From an uncultured Clostridia bacterium (GTDB taxonomy: Bacteria; Bacillota; Clostridia; TANB77; CAG-508): DNA of 51,535 nt. Positions 9,330 to 18,522 of this stretch are shown piece after piece. Positions within the stretch are counted from its first letter, which is position 1; every line of letters begins with the position of its first letter. A program made the position numbers and the translations under genes. The DNA lies in assembly GCA_947632585.1 (NCBI GenBank), contig CANRPS010000006.1, forward strand, positions 1-51,535. The letters run 5' to 3'. The notes under the pieces are model-generated. The model was not told the DNA's origin, did no database searches, and saw nothing but the letters and a program-made list of their open reading frames with translations.

Positions 9330-10132
9330 GAAAAATATTAATAAGTGTAATAGTAGCTTTGCTTCTAATTTGGACAGTATATTTTATGATAAGTGGAGCA
9401 GGAGCTATAGGTGTAAAAGGTTTCTTAGGATTAAAAGAAGAAAATGAAACAATTGAAAAGAAAATAGAAACTTTAAATAAGACTATAAAAAATAATTATT
9501 CAAATGCTCTTTTAACACTTGACTCAAGCAAAGACACTTTAATAGATTCTAAAACAGAATATGAAAATCAAGCAGAACTTTCAAACTTAAATAGTGGAAA
9601 TTATACTTCAGAAAAATATGATATTGATTATTTATGGACAAAATTAGGAAATTTCGCAAAAGATGAAAACATAGATATAAAAATAGATGTGAATAGTGCA
9701 GGAGTTAAAGACTTATATAATTTAACATTTACGGCAACAGGAACATATAGTGGAATTACAGCTTTTATATATGATATAGAAAATGATTCAAAACTTGGAT
9801 TTAAAATCGATAAATTTTCAATGTCAGGTTCAACTGATGTTATAGGAGCAACATTTAATTGCAATGAGATTTACATAGATCTAAACAAAATAGATAAAGG
9901 AAGTAATAGTTCAGGAAATACAACAAACACGACTGGAAACACAACTACTTCAAGTGGAAGTTCAAGTAAAAATACAACAAGTAACACTAACACAACAAAT
10001 ACTACAAACTCTACAAATACAAGCACTTCAACAAATACTTCAGGAAGCAACACAACAAATACTCAAAACAAAACTCAAAACACACAGAAAACTGATGATG
10101 CAACTTCAATATATGATGAATTAATAAACTAA
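9326..10132 (+). CDS. pilO: type IV pilus assembly protein PilO-like
   Basis: A 268-residue single-span protein: membrane segment near residues 3-23, coiled coil (about 35-90), and a PilO-like ferredoxin domain (residues about 95-190). A low-complexity tail of about 65 residues rich in Ser, Thr, Asn and Gly ends the protein and resembles a wall-spanning linker. It starts at ATG 9326, overlapping the stop of the fusion gene (ATGA), which implies coupled translation. PilO normally pairs with PilN in the alignment subcomplex. Assignment rests on architecture and order more than on strong motifs. Confidence 0.75.
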   Translation: MRKILISVIVALLLIWTVYFMISGAGAIGVKGFLGLKEENETIEKKIETLNKTIKNNYSNALLTLDSSKDTLIDSKTEYENQAELSNLNSGNYTSEKYDIDYLWTKLGNFAKDENIDIKIDVNSAGVKDLYNLTFTATGTYSGITAFIYDIENDSKLGFKIDKFSMSGSTDVIGATFNCNEIYIDLNKIDKGSNSSGNTTNTTGNTTTSSGSSSKNTTSNTNTTNTTNSTNTSTSTNTSGSNTTNTQNKTQNTQKTDDATSIYDELIN

Positions 10133-10146
10133 AGGAAAGGAGTAAT

Positions 10147-10179
10147 ATGATAAGAAATTATCATATGATGAGAAAATGA
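10147..10179 (+). CDS. possible leader micro-ORF before the PilP-like gene
   Basis: ATG 10147 follows AAAGGAAAGGAG closely and encodes MIRNYHMMRK before a TGA that overlaps the next start (ATGA, 10176-10179). The strong ribosome site belongs to this micro-ORF, since the next start is 30 bases away. It may act by translational coupling; a real peptide function is not implied. Confidence 0.35.
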   Translation: MIRNYHMMRK

Positions 10180-10610
10180 CAAAAATAATAAAAGAAATAA
10201 TTATAATGCTTTTAATTTGTTTGGCTGTAATGTTGGTATTAGCTATATCTTTATATCAATGGATACCAAACAGGAAAATAGTTCCTGACATAGAAGTTTA
10301 TGCCGCATCAGAAGAAATAAAAGATTTATTAGAAGATGACATAATCAAAAGAAGTGCAAATAGTGAACCAATATTATCATATACAGTAACATCAACAGAT
10401 TTAAATAACTATCAAAAAAGTTATGATTATGTTCCAGGAAAACCACATCCATTTGCAGAAATGGAGCAGTCAATAGAACCAGGTGAAGGACAAGACCAAC
10501 AACAGACAGACACAAGTGGACAAATAATTAATGGAACTACAGACGAAAATGATACAAAAGTTGAAACTAAAGAACCAAGTGTATATTCCAATAATAATGG
10601 TTCAAAATAA
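10176..10610 (+). CDS. PilP-like pilus operon membrane protein
   Basis: A 144-residue protein with one N-terminal span (about residues 8-25) and a mostly disordered outer region rich in Gln, Asp, Thr and Asn. A short segment YDYVPGKPHPFAEM recalls the G-K-x-x-P-F motif of PilP lipoproteins, which contact the PilNO pair in Gram-negative systems. Position after pilO and before the pilin fits a PilP analogue. There is no lipobox and no secretin in this operon, so the role would differ from Gram-negative PilP. Tentative. Confidence 0.5.
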   Translation: MTKIIKEIIIMLLICLAVMLVLAISLYQWIPNRKIVPDIEVYAASEEIKDLLEDDIIKRSANSEPILSYTVTSTDLNNYQKSYDYVPGKPHPFAEMEQSIEPGEGQDQQQTDTSGQIINGTTDENDTKVETKEPSVYSNNNGSK

Positions 10611-10692
10611 AAATACAAAGGTATTAACATTAATTAGTTTTAAGTACTAATTAAGAAAAAATAAACAAATCAAAAAAAGGAGGGAAACACAC

Positions 10693-11148
10693 ATGAAAAA
10701 ACAAGGAGGTATTACTTTAATTGCTTTAGTAGTAACAATAATTGTTTTATTAATCTTAGCAGGAGTATCTATAGCAATGCTTACAGGACAAAATGGTATC
10801 TTAAATAGAGCTACAGAAGCTGGATGGAAAACAAAATTAGGAGAAGCTGAAGATATAGTTGGATTAACTTGCGGAACTTATACAGCTGACTATTTGTCTT
10901 GGAAATATACAGATTCTACTACTGAACTAGGATGGACTTCTTCAACAACTGATGATGATGTAATTTCTAAAGCTTGTACAGATACAGCAACTTCATTAAC
11001 AGGAGATGGAGCAACATTTTCAATAAGTTACTCAAAACCTACTATAACAATTACTTATACTGATAAAGCAGAAAAGACATATACTGTTACTGGAACAGTT
11101 AATGACAAAGGTAATGTAAAATGGGGAACAAAGGCAAAAGGAGAATAA
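10693..11148 (+). CDS. major type IV pilin-like protein
   Basis: A 151-residue prepilin with a short basic leader ending KKQGG, cleavage predicted before ITLIALV, and the hydrophobic helix ITLIALVVTIIVLLILAGVS. The sequence TGQNGILNRA follows and recurs in the other pilin-like genes of the window. Position 5 of the mature protein is Ala and not the usual Glu. The C-terminal part (about 110 residues) is Thr-rich beta sequence. RBS AAGGAGGG precedes ATG 10693. Its place between assembly genes and prepilin peptidase, with a hairpin behind it, suggests it is the main subunit. Function of this E5-lacking family is inferred. Confidence 0.8.
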   Translation: MKKQGGITLIALVVTIIVLLILAGVSIAMLTGQNGILNRATEAGWKTKLGEAEDIVGLTCGTYTADYLSWKYTDSTTELGWTSSTTDDDVISKACTDTATSLTGDGATFSISYSKPTITITYTDKAEKTYTVTGTVNDKGNVKWGTKAKGE

Positions 11149-11166
11149 TATCCTAATAAAATAAAA

Positions 11167-11209
11167 TTAAGTAAGCATATGCATGCGGATGTGCATATGC
11201 TTTACTTAA
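11167..11209 (+). other. hairpin after the pilin gene
   Basis: The arms AAGTAAGCATATGCA and TGCATATGCTTTACTT form a stem of about 16 bp with one bulge. There is no long T-tract. It could be a partial terminator or a 3' stabiliser that raises pilin output relative to downstream assembly genes. Confidence 0.6.
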
Positions 11210-11241
11210 AAATAGGAAAATGAAAAAAGAAAGAAGAGAAA

Positions 11242-12051
11242 ATGAACGTATTTTTATATATAGTAATATTTATAATTGGAACATTATTTGGAAGTTTCTA
11301 TACTCTTGCAGTATACAGAATCCCAAGAAAATTAGATATAGTTCACACACATTCATTTTGTCCAAAATGTGGACATAAATTAGGATTCTTTGAGTTAATT
11401 CCAATTTTTAGTTACATATTTTTAGGTGGAAGATGTAAAAAATGTAAGCAAAAAATAAGACCAAGATATTTGATTTTGGAGATATTATCAGGACTTACGT
11501 TTTTAGCAATAGCATTTGCATTAAAATTAGATGTGTATAATTTGAATATTGAAGTTATATCAAAATTTATATTTATTGCACTTTATCTAATTTTAATATT
11601 TTTAATAGCAGGAATTGATAAAGAGGAAAGAAAAATTGATAAAGGTGTGTTATACTATGGTTTCGCTATATCTTGTTTGTACATAATATATCTATGCATA
11701 ATGGGTGAAACTAGTATATATAGATATGTGATGTATTTAGTTGCATTAATAATATTACTTATATTAGACTGCGAAAAGCAAATAAATACAGCAGAAGTAA
11801 GCTATTTATATCAAGTATTAATGTTAATTGTAATAATGTTAATAAATACAGGAATAATACCAGCATTAGGAGCAATACTTATAGTTATACTAGCAATAGG
11901 AATTGTAAAAGGACTTTATACTTTAAAAAATTTTCTAAACAAATCTAAAAAAGAGAGTACCAATATGAAGGCTTTATACAAATTTGGATTTTTACTAGGA
12001 ATAGCAAATATTATAATTTATATAGGTGAATTATATTTTATTTATCACTAA
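11242..12051 (+). CDS. pilD: prepilin peptidase (PilD-like)
   Basis: A membrane aspartyl protease and N-methyltransferase that cleaves prepilins after Gly. The 269-residue protein has about eight hydrophobic segments. The N-terminal domain has GTLFGSFYTLAVYRIPR and two CxxC pairs (FCPKCG and RCKKCK, with IRPRYLILEILSG), as in the A24 family. The first catalytic Asp is likely in AGIDKEERKID. The second is less clear: where GxGD is expected the protein reads LLILDCEKQINTAE, so the usual G-x-G is missing. It sits inside the pilus operon. The call is firm; the altered second motif is worth noting. Confidence 0.87.
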   Translation: MNVFLYIVIFIIGTLFGSFYTLAVYRIPRKLDIVHTHSFCPKCGHKLGFFELIPIFSYIFLGGRCKKCKQKIRPRYLILEILSGLTFLAIAFALKLDVYNLNIEVISKFIFIALYLILIFLIAGIDKEERKIDKGVLYYGFAISCLYIIYLCIMGETSIYRYVMYLVALIILLILDCEKQINTAEVSYLYQVLMLIVIMLINTGIIPALGAILIVILAIGIVKGLYTLKNFLNKSKKESTNMKALYKFGFLLGIANIIIYIGELYFIYH

Positions 12052-12065
12052 TTTAAGGAGAGATA

Positions 12066-12545
12066 ATGAATCTAAGAAAAAATAATGGTTTTTCAGGAAT
12101 AGATATGGCAATTTCAGTATTAGTAATTCTAATATTAATACCTACAACTATAGGGGTAGTATATAGTTTGGGTCAATATAAATCTAGACTGAGTAGAAGT
12201 GCTTCAAGTATAGACATTGCGGTAGAAATACTAGAAGAAGCTAAAGGAATGGCAGCCGATTGTACAGATCTTGATGAAGTAGAAACATATCTGAATGAAA
12301 AATATGGAGATGGAACTAGTAGTGGAAATTTTACAGGCACAATAAATAAAGATGATATAACTTATAAAATAGAAGTAACATATGACAACCCTAGTCAATA
12401 TGTAAAGACAGATATAAAAACACATTTAGTAAAAAAAGTAAATGTTAAAGTTACATATCCTTTAGGGAAAGACACAAAAGATATTGAGATAAGTGAAGTT
12501 TTACAAGTAAAAAATAGTTTAAATGAGGAAGGAAATGAAATTTGA
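12066..12545 (+). CDS. minor pilin with class III-type signal (PilV/GspI-like)
   Basis: A 159-residue protein with leader MNLRKNNG, predicted cleavage before FSGIDMAISVLVILILIP, and Asp at mature position 5 where Glu is common. The remainder is mixed alpha/beta with several Tyr and Lys residues (DDITYKIEVTYDNPS). Minor pilins prime or tip the fibre. The start at ATG 12066 has AAGGAGAG upstream. The stop overlaps the next start by four bases, so the two minor pilins are translationally coupled. Confidence 0.75.
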   Translation: MNLRKNNGFSGIDMAISVLVILILIPTTIGVVYSLGQYKSRLSRSASSIDIAVEILEEAKGMAADCTDLDEVETYLNEKYGDGTSSGNFTGTINKDDITYKIEVTYDNPSQYVKTDIKTHLVKKVNVKVTYPLGKDTKDIEISEVLQVKNSLNEEGNEI

Positions 12546-13000
12546 AACAGGAAAGAGGAATAACAATAACATCACTTGTTATTTATATAATAGGTTTGAT
12601 TGTTGTAATTGGAATGGTTGGCTCTTTTAGTGGGTATTTTTTTAAAAATACAGATGAAATATCAGCACAAAATAGTTCTAAAGAAGAATATACAAGTTTT
12701 CTTGCATTTTTTACAAAAGATACAAATTCAGAAGAGTTAAATAGTGTAGAAATTATAGGTACAAGCACAACTTCAGGAAACCATTTAAAATTCACATTTT
12801 TAAATGGAGAGAGTCATGAATATACTATTGAAAATGAAAAACTATCTTATATAGAAAAAACAGGGGATACTTTAACTAAGAACATAATCTTATGTACAAA
12901 TGTAACTATAAATGGTAATGCTTTTAAATATGATGGAACAAAAATATTGGTAAACTTTAATATAAATGAACAGGAATTTTCAAATACATTTTATGTATAA
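12542..13000 (+). CDS. second minor pilin-like protein
   Basis: A 152-residue protein starting at TTG 12542, chosen because AGGAAGGA lies 8-10 bases upstream and the next ATG is out of frame. The leader MKQERG precedes ITITSLVIYIIGLIVVIGMVG, a pilin-type hydrophobic helix. The C-terminal part is beta-rich and could form a pilin headgroup (GJ-like). It overlaps the previous gene (TTGA) and precedes the assembly ATPase. Confidence 0.7.
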   Translation: MKQERGITITSLVIYIIGLIVVIGMVGSFSGYFFKNTDEISAQNSSKEEYTSFLAFFTKDTNSEELNSVEIIGTSTTSGNHLKFTFLNGESHEYTIENEKLSYIEKTGDTLTKNIILCTNVTINGNAFKYDGTKILVNFNINEQEFSNTFYV

Positions 13001-13032
13001 ATTTAAAAACAAAAGAAAGGATGCGAGACACT

Positions 13033-14682
13033 ATGGGAATATCTAGAAAACAACCTTTAGGAATAGAACTTGCAAGAAGAGGAGTAGTAACTAGTAATGA
13101 TATAGAAGCTGCTCTAAAATATCAAGCAGAAAATCCCAGCAAAAAAATAGGAGATATATTATATATATTAAAAATAGGGGACTCTGCTAAAATAATAGAA
13201 GAAATAGGAGACATTTTAGGAGAAAAAGGTATACTTATTACAGAAGATACTGTTAAAATAGATCCAACAGAATATGTACCAATAGATATGATGAAAAAAT
13301 ATAAAGCAATTCCTTTTGATCTTGAAAATGGAAAGGTAAAAGTAGCATTTGCAGATATTGAAGATAATAAAGAAAATATCAAAAATATAAAGATGATATT
13401 TTTAAACAAAGGATTAGTAATAGAACAATATATTGCTTTTGAAACCAATGTTGAGGAATATTTTGAAAAATTAGAAATTGAATCTGAAAAAAATATTGAT
13501 GAATTGGAAAATGCGAACAATGTAACAGAATTAATTGATAATATAATAAAATCAGCTATGGAAAAAAGAGCTTCAGATATACATATAGAACCACAAGCAG
13601 ATTCTGTTAGAATTAGATTTAGAATTGATGGAGAACTTTATGTAATAGCAAATATTGAAAAAGATAAGCAACAACAAATTATAGGAAGATTAAAAGCAAT
13701 TTCTAATATGCATCAAGAAAAACAGAACTCACAAGATGGTAGAATTACAATGTACTATAATTATAATATTCGTGTTTCTTCTCAAAAAAATATATATGGT
13801 GAAAAATTTGTTTTAAGAATGCTTAAAAAAACAGATGATATAAAAAGTATATTTGAACTTGGATATCCATATGATGAAAATGAACTAAATAAAGCAATAA
13901 ACAAAAAAAATAGTATTGCTATAATAGCAGCACCAACTGGAGAAGGTAAGACAACAACTCTTTATAGTATACTTGATTACTTGAAAAGTGATGACATAAA
14001 TATAACAACAATTGAAGACCCAATAGAAATTAGAATACCTGGACTAAACCAAATAGAAATAGATTCTAATATAAGATTTGCAGATTCTTTAAGGACTATT
14101 TTAAGACAGGACCCAGATGTTATCTTATTAGGTGAGATAAGAGATAGAGAAACAGCTGAAATTGCAATTCAAGCTGGACAAACAGGTCACTATGTGTTAT
14201 CTACTATACATACAATTGATGCTATAGAAGTTATAACAAGATTAAGAAAATTAGGATTAGCTGATTATGATATTGCAAGTACGGTTGGAACTGCTATTTC
14301 CCAAAGACTAGTAAGAAGAATTTGCCCACATTGTAAAAAAGAAAGAGCCTTTAACACAAGAGAAAAAGATGCAATAAAGAAGATAGGCGAAAAATATGGA
14401 ATAGAATTTAACTTAAAGGATGTAAAAACATATGATGCAATGGGCTGCGAAAAATGTAATGGATCAGGATACTATGAAAGAATAGGTATATTCGAGATAT
14501 TAAACATAGATGATGACATAAGAAAAGTAATACTAGAAGGAAAATCAAGTATTGAAATAAGAGAAGTAGCTTTACAAAAAAATTATAGACCATTAATTAT
14601 TGATGGAATAAACAAAGTAATAGCAGGACAAACAACTTTTGCCGAGCTCGATAGAAAGCTAGTAATATACAACAATTTATAA
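13033..14682 (+). CDS. pilB: type IV pilus assembly ATPase PilB (GspE family)
   Basis: Hexameric cytoplasmic ATPase that drives pilus extension. Domains in order: N-terminal MshEN-like domain (about residues 1-140), N2 domain (ASDIHIEPQADSVRIRFRIDGEL), and the RecA-like core. The core has Walker A APTGEGKTTTLYS, the Asp box, Walker B DPDVILLGEIRDRETAEIA and the His box (TGHYVLSTIHT). A four-Cys zinc motif (CPHCKKE and CEKCNGSGY) follows. I choose ATG 13033 over the in-frame ATG at 13021, because AGAAAGG ends exactly at 13020 and cannot serve 13021. 549 residues; normal length. Here the Walker B GEIRD is coded directly, unlike pilT downstream. Confidence 0.92.
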   Translation: MGISRKQPLGIELARRGVVTSNDIEAALKYQAENPSKKIGDILYILKIGDSAKIIEEIGDILGEKGILITEDTVKIDPTEYVPIDMMKKYKAIPFDLENGKVKVAFADIEDNKENIKNIKMIFLNKGLVIEQYIAFETNVEEYFEKLEIESEKNIDELENANNVTELIDNIIKSAMEKRASDIHIEPQADSVRIRFRIDGELYVIANIEKDKQQQIIGRLKAISNMHQEKQNSQDGRITMYYNYNIRVSSQKNIYGEKFVLRMLKKTDDIKSIFELGYPYDENELNKAINKKNSIAIIAAPTGEGKTTTLYSILDYLKSDDINITTIEDPIEIRIPGLNQIEIDSNIRFADSLRTILRQDPDVILLGEIRDRETAEIAIQAGQTGHYVLSTIHTIDAIEVITRLRKLGLADYDIASTVGTAISQRLVRRICPHCKKERAFNTREKDAIKKIGEKYGIEFNLKDVKTYDAMGCEKCNGSGYYERIGIFEILNIDDDIRKVILEGKSSIEIREVALQKNYRPLIIDGINKVIAGQTTFAELDRKLVIYNNL

Positions 14683-14727
14683 TATTTATTTTATAAATTT
14701 TTAAATTTGAAAGGGGACTAAAGAATA

Positions 14728-15829
14728 ATGATAGATATAAACAAAATTCTTGATGAAGCAATTGAAAAGGATGCATCAGATATACACTTTATTGTAGATA
14801 ATCCACCAATTTTAAGAATAGCGAGAAATTTAATTCCTGTTGAAGGATCAAAAAAATTAGCAGAAAAAGATATGAGCGAAATATATGATTACTTAATAAA
14901 AGGAAATGTTGATGCAGATAATGTTTATAAAGAAACAAGAAAATTAGATACAACACATGAATATAAAGGATTACGTTTCAGAGTAAATATATCATCAACA
15001 AATGGAATACCTATCGCAACATTAAGAATTATAAAAAATGAACTTCCAAAATTTGAAGATTTAGGAGTACCTGATATAGTTAGGAGAATGATGTATCAAC
15101 CTCAAGGATTGATTCTAGTAACAGGTAAAACAAACTCTGGTAAAACAACGACATTAAATGCATTGATTAATGAAATAAATGAAAATCAAAATAGAAAAAT
15201 AATAACACTTGAAAACCCAGTAGAGTTTAAACATTCTTCAAAAAAATCAGTAATTGTACAAAAAGAAGTAGGATTATCTCAAGATACTATGAGCTTCCAT
15301 GATGGAGTTAAAAATGCTTTACGTGAGGACGCAGACATACTTGTAATCCGGAGAAATAAGAGATAAAATAACAATGGAAGCAGGTATTGAAATGGCAGAA
15401 TCTGGACACTTAGTTTTAGGAACTCTTCACACTAAATCTTGTGCAGAAACAATAGACAGAATGATAAACTTTTATGAGGTTAGAGACCAAGCACAAATTA
15501 AATACATGTTATCAGCTATCTTAAAACTTGTTGTATCACAAAGATTACTTCCTGGTTCTGATGGCAAATTAGTTTTAATACCAGAAGTTATGTTAGTTGA
15601 TAATATAGTAGCAGGTGTTATTAGAAAAGAAAAAATAAGTGTATCTGAAATTGAAGATGCAATACAGAGTGGAAGCGATAAAGGTTCAATTGGATTAATC
15701 AATTCTTTAGCTAAAGCTTTTGTGGATGGAAAAATAACATTAGAACAAGCAAAATCTCAAATAGAAGAAAAAAATATAGAAATATTAAATAGAACAATTA
15801 TGCAATTAAAATTAAAACAAAGAGGATAA
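14728..15829 (+). CDS. pilT: twitching motility ATPase PilT, read through a +1 shift at CGG
   Basis: Retraction ATPase of the pilus. The N-terminal domain ([16 protein letters not shown]) is followed by Walker [17 protein letters not shown]. The frame then meets CGG at 15349-15351 (codon 208) and would end four codons later. Skipping the C gives [18 protein letters not shown], the Walker B/Asp-box motif, and then [11 protein letters not shown] (His box) and [11 protein letters not shown] to TAA at 15829, for 366 residues (normal for PilT). The glycine supplied by the shift belongs to the conserved GE(I/M)RD motif. Without the shift the protein would lose half of its ATPase core. RBS AAAGGGGA precedes ATG 14728. 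Confidence 0.88.
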
Positions 15830-15873
15830 TTTATGAAATTGTATTAATATATTAATTTTTTAGGAGGAAAATA

Positions 15874-17226
15874 ATGGCGCAATTTAGTTATAGGGCTTTA
15901 AATAAAAAAGACGGACGAATTGTTACAAACAGAGTTGAAGAAGCCAATAGATTAACTTTAATTAGAAAACTTAAAGCAAATTCTCTGTATCCAATTAATA
16001 TAGTACAAAGTGCTGTAAGAAGAAAAGGTATTGCCAAAAAAAGAAGAAATATGACTGAAGTACAGCGAAATATAAATGATGTTAATACAACAGCTATCGT
16101 AAATGATACAAGAAGAAAAGTAAAACTTAAAGATAAGTTAAATAGTTACTTAGGTACAGAAGACAAAGTAACACAAAGAGACCTTTCTGTTTTTACACAA
16201 AATTTTTACTTATTAAAAAAGGCAAATTTTAACAATGTTCATGCATTAAGCACTCTTATCGATAGTACAGAAAATTTAACATTAGCTGCAATTATTGAAG
16301 ATATTTTAGCAGGTGTTGAAGCAGGAGATTATATGTATAAAACAATGGAATTTTATTCAGATGTATTTCCATATATTTATACAAATATGATAAAAGTTGG
16401 AGAACTTTCAGGATCTTTAGAAAATTCACTACTTCAAGCTGTAGAATACCTAGATAACAATGCAGATATACATAGAAGATTAGCAGGAATATTAATACCA
16501 AATATATTACAATTTGTTTTACTTATTGTCATGTTATTCGTTGGAGCACTATATTCAATCCCGGCAATACAAAGCGTATTTGATGAAGTTGGAACGAGTT
16601 CAACATTACCTTGGTATACTATAATGTTTGAAAATGCGATGCTGTCATTTATGAGTTGGTGGTACATCCCAACAGCAATTATAGTTGTTGCTGTAATAGC
16701 TGTTATTGTATATATACAAACTCCTAAAGGAAAATATAAATATCATTATTTCAAATATACAATGCCTATATTTGGTAAATTAATCTTTAGCTTAGATTTT
16801 TCAAGATTAATGAAAGCAATGCTTTTAAATTTGAGAAATGGTATGAGAATACAAGAGTCATTGGAAGTAAGTAAAAATGTTATAAATAACTATGTTATGC
16901 TTTCAATTATAGAAAACTCATTGAAAAATATTTTAGTTGGTGAATCATGGGTTGAACCTTTTGAAAAGACGGGATTACCATCACCTATGATTACCGAGAT
17001 GCTTAAAATTGGTATGCAAACTGACTTGCCAGAAATGATGGATAAACTTGTTGAATATTTACAAATAGATATTAACCTTACAATGGATAAAATTATGGCA
17101 GTATTACCTCAAGTTATGTATTCAATCGTTGGAGTAGTACTAATATTCTTCGTATTAGTAGTTGTAGTTCCTATGATTCAAGTTTATATGGGTAACTTCT
17201 TATTTGATGCATATTTGGGAACATAA
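15874..17226 (+). CDS. pilC: type IV pilus platform protein PilC (GspF family)
   Basis: Polytopic membrane platform on which PilB and PilT act. The 450-residue protein has the N-terminal AQFSYRALNKKDGRIV start and a basic linker. Two repeated GspF domains follow, each with cytoplasmic helices (VFTQNFYLLKKANFNNVHALS and DFSRLMKAMLLNLRNGMRIQ) before hydrophobic spans near 215-240, 265-290 and 420-445. RBS TTAGGAGG precedes ATG 15874. It is the last recognisable gene of the pilus operon. It has GAC GGA CGA near its start, showing that CGA is used for Arg and that CGG out of frame causes no break. Confidence 0.9.
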   Translation: MAQFSYRALNKKDGRIVTNRVEEANRLTLIRKLKANSLYPINIVQSAVRRKGIAKKRRNMTEVQRNINDVNTTAIVNDTRRKVKLKDKLNSYLGTEDKVTQRDLSVFTQNFYLLKKANFNNVHALSTLIDSTENLTLAAIIEDILAGVEAGDYMYKTMEFYSDVFPYIYTNMIKVGELSGSLENSLLQAVEYLDNNADIHRRLAGILIPNILQFVLLIVMLFVGALYSIPAIQSVFDEVGTSSTLPWYTIMFENAMLSFMSWWYIPTAIIVVAVIAVIVYIQTPKGKYKYHYFKYTMPIFGKLIFSLDFSRLMKAMLLNLRNGMRIQESLEVSKNVINNYVMLSIIENSLKNILVGESWVEPFEKTGLPSPMITEMLKIGMQTDLPEMMDKLVEYLQIDINLTMDKIMAVLPQVMYSIVGVVLIFFVLVVVVPMIQVYMGNFLFDAYLGT

Positions 17227-17298
17227 ATAAAATAAATAATTTTAAAGGGAGATAATATTTGTTATTTCCCTTTATTAGATTATGAAGGAGAATAATAT

Positions 17299-18189
17299 AT
17301 GTTTAAAGTTGGAATTGATTTAGGTGGAAGTCACATTGCAATAGGTGTAGTAGATGAAAATGGAAATATAGTAGAAAAACATGAGAAAAATTTTACTCAA
17401 GAAGATAAAAAAAATTTAATAAAAATTGCAATTCAATATATAACCGAAATTATAATGGAATTAAAAAATAAATATAGTTTTTCAAAAATCGGACTTGGAA
17501 TTGCTGGATCTATTTCTAATAATAAAGTTTTAAGATCTGTAAATTTAGGAATAGAAAATTATGACATAAAAAAAGAATTAGAAGAAAAAACAAATGTAGA
17601 AGTTTTTATAAAAAATGATAGTAAATGTGCAGCAATTGCAGAATATACTTTTGGTAATTGTAAAAATTTTAGAAATGTACTATTTTTAGCTTTAGGAACA
17701 GGAATAGGGGGAGCATTTATTTATGAAGGTAAACTAATTGAGGGAAGTATTTTTCAAGGAACAGAATTCGGACACATGGTAATAAAAGAAAATGGTTTAG
17801 AATGTAGGTGTGGAAAAAAAGGATGCTTTGAAAAATATGCAGGTATATTGGCATTAAAAAAGAAAGCTATAGAAAGATTAAGTTTACCCAATGAAATATC
17901 TGGACCTGAATTAAGAGCACAAATGGAATTAAGAATAAATGAAATAGAAGACATAGTTGAAGAATATTTGAATGATTTAGCACTAGGACTTTCAAATCTA
18001 ATAAATATATTTGAACCTGATATGATATGCTTAGGGGGAGGATTTGCAAAATATGAAGGTTTATTGCTTGAAGGATTGAAAAATAAGCTATTGAATTCTA
18101 ATTTATTATTTAATAAAAGAGACAATATTGAAATTCAAGTTGCAAAATTTGCAAATGAAGCTGGAATAATAGGTGCAAGTTTGATATAA
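17299..18189 (+). CDS. ROK-family sugar kinase (probable glucokinase)
   Basis: A 296-residue cytosolic kinase that phosphorylates glucose or a related sugar. The N-terminus FKVGIDLGGSHIAIGVVDE is the ATP-binding phosphate-1 motif. LFLALGTGIGGAFIY and GSIFQGTEFGHMVI hold sugar-binding residues, and ECRCGKKGCFEKYAG matches the CXCGXXGCXE zinc motif of ROK proteins. It begins after GAAGGAGA. The substrate cannot be settled from sequence (glucose, N-acetylmannosamine and others are possible). It follows the pilus operon but the intergenic region suggests a separate unit. Confidence 0.85.
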   Translation: MFKVGIDLGGSHIAIGVVDENGNIVEKHEKNFTQEDKKNLIKIAIQYITEIIMELKNKYSFSKIGLGIAGSISNNKVLRSVNLGIENYDIKKELEEKTNVEVFIKNDSKCAAIAEYTFGNCKNFRNVLFLALGTGIGGAFIYEGKLIEGSIFQGTEFGHMVIKENGLECRCGKKGCFEKYAGILALKKKAIERLSLPNEISGPELRAQMELRINEIEDIVEEYLNDLALGLSNLINIFEPDMICLGGGFAKYEGLLLEGLKNKLLNSNLLFNKRDNIEIQVAKFANEAGIIGASLI

Positions 18190-18205
18190 AAAAATATAAA
18201 AACAC

Positions 18206-18234
18206 TTGACAAATTATAGTTTTAATCTTATAAT
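18206..18234 (+). promoter_or_regulatory. promoter of tRNA-Tyr
   Basis: TTGACA (18206-18211), 17 bases, TATAAT (18229-18234): a perfect consensus promoter about 28 bases upstream of the tRNA. Confidence 0.85.
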
Positions 18235-18262
18235 AAAGAAGTGCTTTTAAAAAAGCATATCT

Positions 18263-18348
18263 GGGTAGGTGGTCGAGTGGTTAATGGCACCAGACTGTAA
18301 ATCTGGCCGTGAGAGCGTACGTTGGTTCGAATCCAACCCTACCCACCA
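18263..18348 (+). tRNA. tRNA-Tyr (anticodon GTA)
   Basis: Acceptor arms GGGTAGG and CCTACCC, discriminator A and an encoded CCA. The anticodon arm CAGACTGTAAATCTG has a GTA anticodon; there is a long class II variable arm and the T-arm GTTGGTTCGAATCCAAC. All features match tRNA-Tyr. Confidence 0.97.
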
Positions 18349-18350
18349 AA

Positions 18351-18408
18351 AATAAGGGTTTTGAACATATTTCAGTTTTATTTGAAAATAGTTCAAAACC
18401 CTATTATT
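18351..18408. terminator. long hairpin behind tRNA-Tyr
   Basis: The arms AATAAGGGTTTTGAAC and GTTCAAAACCCTATTATT are near perfect, with a 24-base loop. On the plus strand the following run is only weakly T-rich; read on the minus strand it is followed by TTATTTTT. It may terminate the tRNA transcript. Confidence 0.5.
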
Positions 18409-18522
18409 GTTGAGTTTCAATATTTTAAAATAAACTGACACGGCTGTATAAAAAATAAATGATTAGCTAAAACTATTGAAATTAAAGAATTTTAAAGATT
18501 AAAAATATTTAATAACTTTGGT

